Shown piece by piece: positions 57,431-64,000 of a stretch of 64,000 bases of DNA. The notes below the pieces were generated by a model. It saw only the letters and a list, made by a program, of their open reading frames with translations, searched no databases and had not been told where the DNA came from. The stretch covers positions 75,826,786 to 75,890,785 of the forward strand of contig OX439046.1 of the NCBI GenBank assembly GCA_949317995.1, read 5' to 3'. The position numbers and the translations under genes are program-made. Position 1 is the first letter of the stretch. Every line of letters begins with the position of its first letter. The stretch comes from Acholoe squamosa. Lineage: Eukaryota; Annelida; Polychaeta; Phyllodocida; Polynoidae.

Positions 57431-60400
57431 TAAAGCTTCTAGCCACCCCTAACCCCAGAGATGAAGTGTAGCCACCCCTAACCCCTGAGATGAAGTGTAG
57501 CCATCCCTAACCCCTGAGACAAAGTGTAGCCACCCATAACCCCTAAGATGAAGTGTAGCAACCCCTAACCCCTGAGATGAAGTGTAGCCACCCCTAACCT
57601 CTGAGATGAAGTGTAGCCATCCCTAACCCCTGAGACAAAGTGTAGCCACCCATAACCCCTGAGATGAAGTGTAGCCACCCCTAACCTCTGAGATGAAGTG
57701 TAGCCACCCCTAACCCCTGAGACAAAGTGTAGCCACCCCTAACCTCTGAGATGAAGTGTAGCCACCCCTAACCTCTGAGATGAAGTGTAGCAACCCCTAA
57801 CCCCTGAGATGAAGTGTAGCCACCCCTAACCTCTGAGATGAAGTGTAGCCACCCCTAACCTCTGAGATGAAGTGTAGCCACCCTTAACCTCTGAGATGAA
57901 GTGTAGCCACCCCTAACCCCTGAGATGAAGTGTAGCCACCCATAACCTCAGAGCTGAAGTGTAGCCACCCTTAACCCCTGAGACAAAGTGTAGCCACCCC
58001 TAACCCCAGAGATGAAGTGTAGCCACCCCTAACCCCAGAGATGAAGTGTAGCCACCCCTAACCCCTGAGACAAAGTGTAGCCACCCCTAACCCCTGAGAC
58101 AAAGTGTAGCCACCCCTAACCCCTGAGACAAAGTGTAGCCACCCCTAACCAGATGAAGTGTAGCCATCTCTAACCCCAGAGATGAAGTGTAGCCACCCCT
58201 AACCCCAGAGATGAAGTGTAGCCACCCCTAACCCCTGAGACAAAGTGTAGCCACCCATAACCCTTGATATGAAGTGTAGCAACCCCTAACCTCTGAGATG
58301 AAGTGTAGCCACCCCTAACCCCTGAGACAAAGTGTAGCCACCCATAACCCCTGAGATGAAGTGTAGCCACCCTTAACCCCTGAGATGAAGTGTAGCAACC
58401 CCTAACCTCTGAGATGAAGTGTAGCCACCCCTAACCTCGGAGATGAAGTGTAGCCATCCCTAACCCCTGAGACAAAGTGTAGCCACCCATAACCCCTGAG
58501 ATGAAGTGTAGCCACCCCTAACCCCTGAGATGAAGTGTAGCCACCCCTAACCCCTGAGATGAAGTGTAGCCACCCCTAACCTCTGAAACAAAGTGTAGCC
58601 ACCCCTAACCCCTGAGACAAAGTGTAGCCACCCCTAACCTCTGAGACAAAGTGTAGCCATCCCTAACCCCTGAGACAAAGTGTAGCCACCCCTAACCCCT
58701 GAGACAAAGTGTAGCCACCCCTAACCCCTGAGATGAAGTGTAGCCACCCCTAACCCCTGAGATGAAGTGTAGCCACCCCTAACCTCTGAGACAAAGTGTA
58801 GCCACCCCTAACCCCTGAGACAAAGTGTAGCCACCCCTAACCTCTGAGACAAAGTGTAGCCACCCCTAACCCCTGAGACAAAGTGTAGCCACCCCTAACC
58901 CCTGAGACAAAGTGTAGCCACCCCTAACCCCTGAGATGAAGTGTAGCCACCTTTAACCCCTGAGATGAAATGTAGCCACCCTTAACCCCTGAGATGAAGT
59001 GTAGCCACCCCTAACCTCAGAGATGAAGTGTAGCCACCCTTAACCCCTGAGATGAAATGTAGCCACCCTTAACCCCTGAGATGAAGTGTAGCCACCCCTA
59101 ACCTCAGAGATGAAGTGTAGCCACCCTTAACCCCTGAGATGAAGTGTAGCCACCCCTAACCTCAGAGATGTAGTGTAGCCACCCCTAACCCCTGAGATGA
59201 AGTGTAGCCACCCCTAACCTCAGAGATGTAGTGTAGCCACCCCTAACCCCTGAGATGAAGTGTAGCCACCCCTAACCTCTGAGATGAAGTGTAGCCACCC
59301 CTAACCCCTGAGACAAAGTGTAGCCACCCCTAACCTCTGAGATGAAGTGTAGCCACCCCTAACCTCAGAGATGTAGTGTAGCCACCCCTAACCTCAGAGA
59401 TGAAGTGTAGCCACCCTAACCCCTGAGATGTAGTGTAGCCACCCCTAACCCCTGAGATGAAGTGTAGCCACCCCTAACCTCAGAGATGAAGTGTAGCCAC
59501 CCTTAACCCCTGAGATGAAGTGTAGCCACCCCTAACCCCTGAGATGAAGTGTAGCCATCCCTAACCCCTGAGACAAAGTGTAGCCACCCATAACCCCTGA
59601 GATGAAGTGTAGCCACCCCTAACCCCTGAGATGAAGTGTAGCCACCCCTAACCCCTGAGATGAAGTGTAGCCACCCCTAACCTCTGAAACAAAGTGTAGC
59701 CACCCCTAACCCCTGAGACAAAGTGTAGCCACCCCTAACCTCTGAGACAAAGTGTAGCCATCCCTAACCCCTGAGACAAAGTGTAGCCACCCCTAACCCC
59801 TGAGACAAAGTGTAGCCACCCCTAACCCCTGAGATGAAGTGTAGCCACCCCTAACCCCTGAGATGAAGTGTAGCCACCCCTAACCTCTGAGACAAAGTGT
59901 AGCCACCCCTAACCCCTGAGACAAAGTGTAGCCACCCCTAACCTCTGAGACAAAGTGTAGCCACCCCTAACCCCTGAGACAAAGTGTAGCCACCCCTAAC
60001 CCCTGAGACAAAGTGTAGCCACCCATAACCCTTGATATGAAGTGTAGCAACCCCTAACCTCTGAGATGAAGTGTAGCCACCCCTAACCCCTGAGACAAAG
60101 TGTAGCCACCCATAACCCCTGAGATGAAGTGTAGCCACCCTTAACCCCTGAGATGAAGTGTAGCAACCCCTAACCTCTGAGATGAAGTGTAGCCACCCCT
60201 AACCTCGGAGATGAAGTGTAGCCATCCCTAACCCCTGAGACAAAGTGTAGCCACCCATAACCCCTGAGATGAAGTGTAGCCACCCCTAACCCCTGAGATG
60301 AAGTGTAGCCACCCCTAACCCCTGAGATGAAGTGTAGCCACCCCTAACCTCTGAAACAAAGTGTAGCCACCCCTAACCCCTGAGACAAAGTGTAGCCACC

Positions 60401-62071
60401 CCTAACCTCTGAGACAAAGTGTAGCCATCCCTAACCCCTGAGACAAAGTGTAGCCACCCCTAACCCCTGAGACAAAGTGTAGCCACCCCTAACCCCTGAG
60501 ATGAAGTGTAGCCACCCCTAACCCCTGAGATGAAGTGTAGCCACCCCTAACCTCTGAGACAAAGTGTAGCCACCCCTAACCCCTGAGACAAAGTGTAGCC
60601 ACCCCTAACCTCTGAGACAAAGTGTAGCCACCCCTAACCCCTGAGACAAAGTGTAGCCACCCCTAACCCCTGAGACAAAGTGTAGCCACCCCTAACCCCT
60701 GAGATGAAGTGTAGCCACCCCTAACCTCAGAGATGAAGTGTAGCCACCCTTAACCCCTGAGATGAAGTGTAGCCACCCCTAACCCCTGAGATGAAGTGTA
60801 GCCATCCCTAACCCCTGAGACAAAGTGTAGCCACCCATAACCCCTGAGATGAAGTGTAGCCACCCCTAACCCCTGAGATGAAGTGTAGCCACCCCTAACC
60901 CCTGAGATGAAGTGTAGCCACCCCTAACCTCTGAAACAAAGTGTAGCCACCCCTAACCCCTGAGACAAAGTGTAGCCACCCCTAACCTCTGAGACAAAGT
61001 GTAGCCATCCCTAACCCCTGAGACAAAGTGTAGCCACCCCTAACCCCTGAGACAAAGTGTAGCCACCCCTAACCCCTGAGATGAAGTGTAGCCACCCCTA
61101 ACCCCTGAGATGAAGTGTAGCCACCCCTAACCTCTGAGACAAAGTGTAGCCACCCCTAACCCCTGAGACAAAGTGTAGCCACCCCTAACCTCTGAGACAA
61201 AGTGTAGCCACCCCTAACCCCTGAGACAAAGTGTAGCCACCCCTAACCCCTGAGACAAAGTGTAGCCACCCCTAACCCCTGAGATGAAGTGTAGCCACCT
61301 TTAACCCCTGAGATGAAATGTAGCCACCCTTAACCCCTGAGATGAAGTGTAGCCACCCCTAACCTCAGAGATGAAGTGTAGCCACCCTTAACCCCTGAGA
61401 TGAAATGTAGCCACCCTTAACCCCTGAGATGAAGTGTAGCCACCCCTAACCTCAGAGATGAAGTGTAGCCACCCTTAACCCCTGAGATGAAGTGTAGCCA
61501 CCCCTAACCTCAGAGATGTAGTGTAGCCACCCCTAACCCCTGAGACAAAGTGTAGCCACCCCTAACCTCTGAGATGAAGTGTAGCCACCCCTAACCTCAG
61601 AGATGAAGTGTAGCCACCCTTAACCCCTGAGATGAAGTGTAGCCACCCCTAACCTCTGAGATGAAGTGTAGCCACCCCTAACCCCTGAGACAAAGTGTAG
61701 CCACCCCTAACCTCTGAGATGAAGTGTAGCCACCCCTAACCTCAGAGATGTAGTGTAGCCACCCCTAACCTCAGAGATGAAGTGTAGCCACCCTAACCCC
61801 TGAGATGAAGTGTAGCCACCCCTAACCTCAGAGATGAAGTGTAGCCACCCCTAACCTCAGAGATGAAGTGTAGCCACCCCTAACCCCTGAGATGTAGTGT
61901 AGCCACCCCTAACCTCTGAGACAAAGTGCAGCCACCCCTAACCCCTGAGATGTAGTGTAGCCACCCCTAACCTCAGAGATGAAGTGTAGCCACCCCTAAC
62001 CTCAGAGATGAAGTATAGCCACCCCTAACCCCTGAGATGTAGTGTAGCCACCCCTAACCCCTACATGTACT
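57431..62071. repeat. 29-bp minisatellite, about 160 units, with CCCTAA core
   Basis: The unit is GTAGCCACCCCTAACCCC followed by TGAGATGAAGT, 29 bp, repeated over 4.64 kb. Alternative unit types carry GACAAAG, GATGTAG, CTCAGAG, CTCTGAG or CATCCC. Most are exactly 29 bp, a few 28 (for example near 59412). The marker CCTCTGAAACAAAG occurs at about 58580, 59681, 60348 and 60928, spaced 1101, 667 and 580 bp. That is 38 (minus 1 bp), 23 and 20 units, so blocks have been duplicated. The complementary strand reads GGGGTTAGGGGTGG in each unit. Short minus-strand frames (58170-58370, 59938-60138) are duplicated shadows. Confidence 0.97.
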
Positions 62072-63039
62072 AAGTCTACACTAAGTGTAAGTCTAATTCT
62101 AAGCAGGAGAACTGTACTCCATCATAACTACTTGTGTCTAGGCGAGGCATCTGAGAAAATCAAGCATACCAAATCTAAGAAAATTCTTTTTTTTTTTAAA
62201 TTGACATTGTAGTACCAGCTTGGCACTTTTTGATTTCAACAGCCACTGGCGACTGACACGTATATCCTCTAGCATGAGACTTACTATCATTTTCAGACAG
62301 ATTTTTCAAAGTTTGATATCTATTTCAATTGGGTCTAAACAGGATTGGAGCCGGTAAAATGGTAACCAGCTCGTCCCTGGAAGTGGTTGCTATCCAGGGA
62401 CAAGGCACCTATGTCTTATCAGTATGTTTTGCGACTTTAAGAAGAACCAGTAAGACTCAAAGTGGTGGACCCACTAAATATGGGTTTAGACTCCTCCATA
62501 CTGCTGTACTCTAGTCCTTATTATCATATTGTAATGGTTCTTATTAATAAACTTGTATGGTTCGAAGTAAGACCAGACAAGATATCTCGGGTTAGTGCAA
62601 CAGGCATGTATTTATTCAGGTAAGGGTTTACAATCACCTCGAAGTTGGATGCTAAATATAGAAATTAGCTCAGGAAAATGTAGTCCGACTCTGATCGTGG
62701 GCAAAGCCAGACTAACGTCTTCCCCAGCCCCAGGTAGGAGCTGGAGCAGCGCGAACAGTGCTGCCACCACCCCGCAGTGACCAGTGGTCCTTATGACCTC
62801 CAATGGCTATGAGTGATGGGCACACTGCTCAAACTGCCCTCTCGAGGAAGACGCTCACACTATATCACGCTCTACGAGCCCCTACAATATCAAAGTCTGC
62901 TCAAACAGACCAAATTTGATAAAGTGTTTATTTCATGTTGAGAATAGACCTTACTATAAATTTGTATGGGGAGTGAGTAATAGATGTTTAACGCCATTTC
63001 AACAGCTAAGGTCATATTCATGGCGAGAACTACATTACA
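62072..63039. other. Non-coding stretch with a dispersed repeat
   Basis: 62340-62515 is homologous to 29440-29580 (GTCCCTGGAAGTGG, CCAGGGACAAGG). T-run at 62187-62197. Short frames near 62595-62803 overlap on both strands. No gene seen. Confidence 0.5.
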
Positions 63040-63165
63040 CAATTCACAGAGGAATATGTCGGTGCCTGCGCATATGTGCACCACACACATCCTGAGGGGA
63101 TAGGAAAGAGGAGAAATAGACCCTTTTAAGTGGGCTAGGGAAGCCCAATTTGTATGGGGACACCC
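63040..63165 (+). repeat. Dispersed repeat, uninterrupted paralogue of 40665-40756 plus 41676-41690
   Basis: ACAGAGGAATATGTC, GCGCATATGTGCACCACACA, CATCCTGAGGGGATAGGAAA and AAGTGGGCTAGGGAAGCCC run without a break. It serves as the empty site for the 919-bp insertion at 40757-41675. Confidence 0.88.
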
Positions 63166-63857
63166 ATTCCTCAGCAGGGTGTGAACTAAATCCTATTCTC
63201 CACAGCCCCATTCTCCACTGTGACATCATCAAAATAGCCTCAAACCCCTCAAACAAAAGCTATTTTTTAAGGGCTGTTTTATCTACAAAAAATGAAATAA
63301 ATATAAAACCCCCGCCATGCAGCATGTGCTGTTCTTATGATGGTTCTGATCCATATGTTAGAGGAAACAAAGAAAAGGAGGAGCTTTTTTTTTTATTCTA
63401 GAGGCAGGTTGAGGGGTATAGGGAAAGTCTAACTTAGAGCCTGTTATCAGGTAGAGCCCGTTATCAGGTAGGCAGACAGAGGGAGGTATATGAGGGATGA
63501 GGAGGGGTTGTTTTGTGCTGCATCAGGTACAAATACCAGCACAGAGCTGTTGTTGTCTATTCTACAACACTGAGTAGTAGTCTGGGCCACCTAGACTCAC
63601 ACCTCACCCCCTACACACCTTAACATCCCCCACCCTACCCTAACCTACCCTACCCTGATACTCAAACAGTCAAACAACTCTACCCACACAATTGTTTCTT
63701 TATACTTTTTCTCTTCATGTTTTTTTCTTGTCAAAATTTGCATCATTGCAATCAACTTGACCTTAGTTGCCATAATGGCGTTAAACAACAATTGCTCAAA
63801 ATGTCAATATATATTTTATATCCTCTCATTTTAGCATATATCTCAAGTGAAACACTT
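63166..63857. other. Unique non-coding stretch
   Basis: A 17-bp duplication of CCYGTTATCAGGTAG is at 63439-63472, and a (CCCTA)n-like run at 63630-63655. No gene seen. Confidence 0.5.
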
Positions 63858-64000
63858 ATGCTGCATTGTTGCATCATGATACGAATGGACTTTAAGGATC
63901 CCTGTTCCATGAGTGCATCATAATAGTGGGTTTCCGCGATGCATCAATGGTGGCACATCTGGTCACCACCACTTCATCGGAGCATCATGCCAACCCCTCC
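63858..64000. repeat. GCATCATG-family MITE fragment at window edge
   Basis: TTGTTGCATCATGATACGAA, GAGTGCATCATAATAG, GATGCATCAATGGTGG and CGGAGCATCATGCCAACCCC match family blocks. It continues past the end of the window. Confidence 0.55.

Noticed and set aside
57431..62071. CRISPR-like array
   Set aside because: Units are head to tail with no unique spacers, in an animal-type sequence.
57431..62071. Interstitial telomere
   Set aside because: CCCTAA occurs once per 29 bp and is never itself in tandem.

Overview
The window reads as non-coding, repeat-rich nuclear DNA of an animal, most likely a marine invertebrate. The reasons are mixed-GC DNA without dense ORFs, two non-LTR retrotransposon tails, many short inverted-repeat transposons (MITEs), long microsatellites and large minisatellites. 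I could not fix the clade. No open frame longer than a repeat artefact resembles a known cellular protein. The only gene-like items are one tRNA-like gene with intact Pol III signals (12613-12684, minus), one weak candidate terminal exon (29073-29213) and two decayed retrotransposon ORF tails (about 24.8-25.7 kb and 26.1-26.6 kb).

Layout. 218-2262 is a 44-bp minisatellite with an internal 742-bp higher-order duplication. 2.3-7.3 kb is mostly unique, with a TA microsatellite, a 524-bp fold-back element and an ATT microsatellite. 7.3-10 kb is a 1.39-kb tandem duplication whose second copy carries a deletion with templated-looking filler. 10.4-11.4 kb is an inverted-repeat element. 12.6 kb holds the tRNA-like gene. 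17.7-23.2 kb holds MITEs, hairpins and a 27-bp minisatellite. 24.8-26.6 kb has the two LINE tails. 27-33.7 kb is a cluster of MITEs. 34.8-35.35 kb is a 42-bp minisatellite open in frame on both strands. 36.9-43.5 kb has five more inverted-repeat elements. 44.5-51.6 kb has hairpins, a piggyBac-like MITE with TTAA target duplications, and three perfect GTCACGTGAC palindromes. 53.5 kb is a GAAA microsatellite. 57.4-62.07 kb is a 4.6-kb minisatellite of 29-bp units, each containing CCCTAA and organised in higher-order blocks.

How the parts relate. At least five small DNA-transposon families can be defined from copies inside this window: (1) a GCATCATG hairpin family ending in TTAA-CCC...GGG-TTAA; (2) a 360-bp family with TIR near GGAGGGTGTTGCTCC; (3) a 650-660-bp family with TIR GGAGGTTAATTCAAAAG; (4) a CACTG...CAGTG family, one member of which has a TA duplication supported by an empty paralogous site; (5) a family ending in TACCGTA with iterated GCGCTTA/GCGCTAA words. 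Several are nested in one another, which gives a relative order of insertion. Short regulatory-type words (YY1-like ATGGCGGC, CTCF-like, E-box/CLEAR, CRE) recur more than expected, but no transcription unit could be assigned to them.
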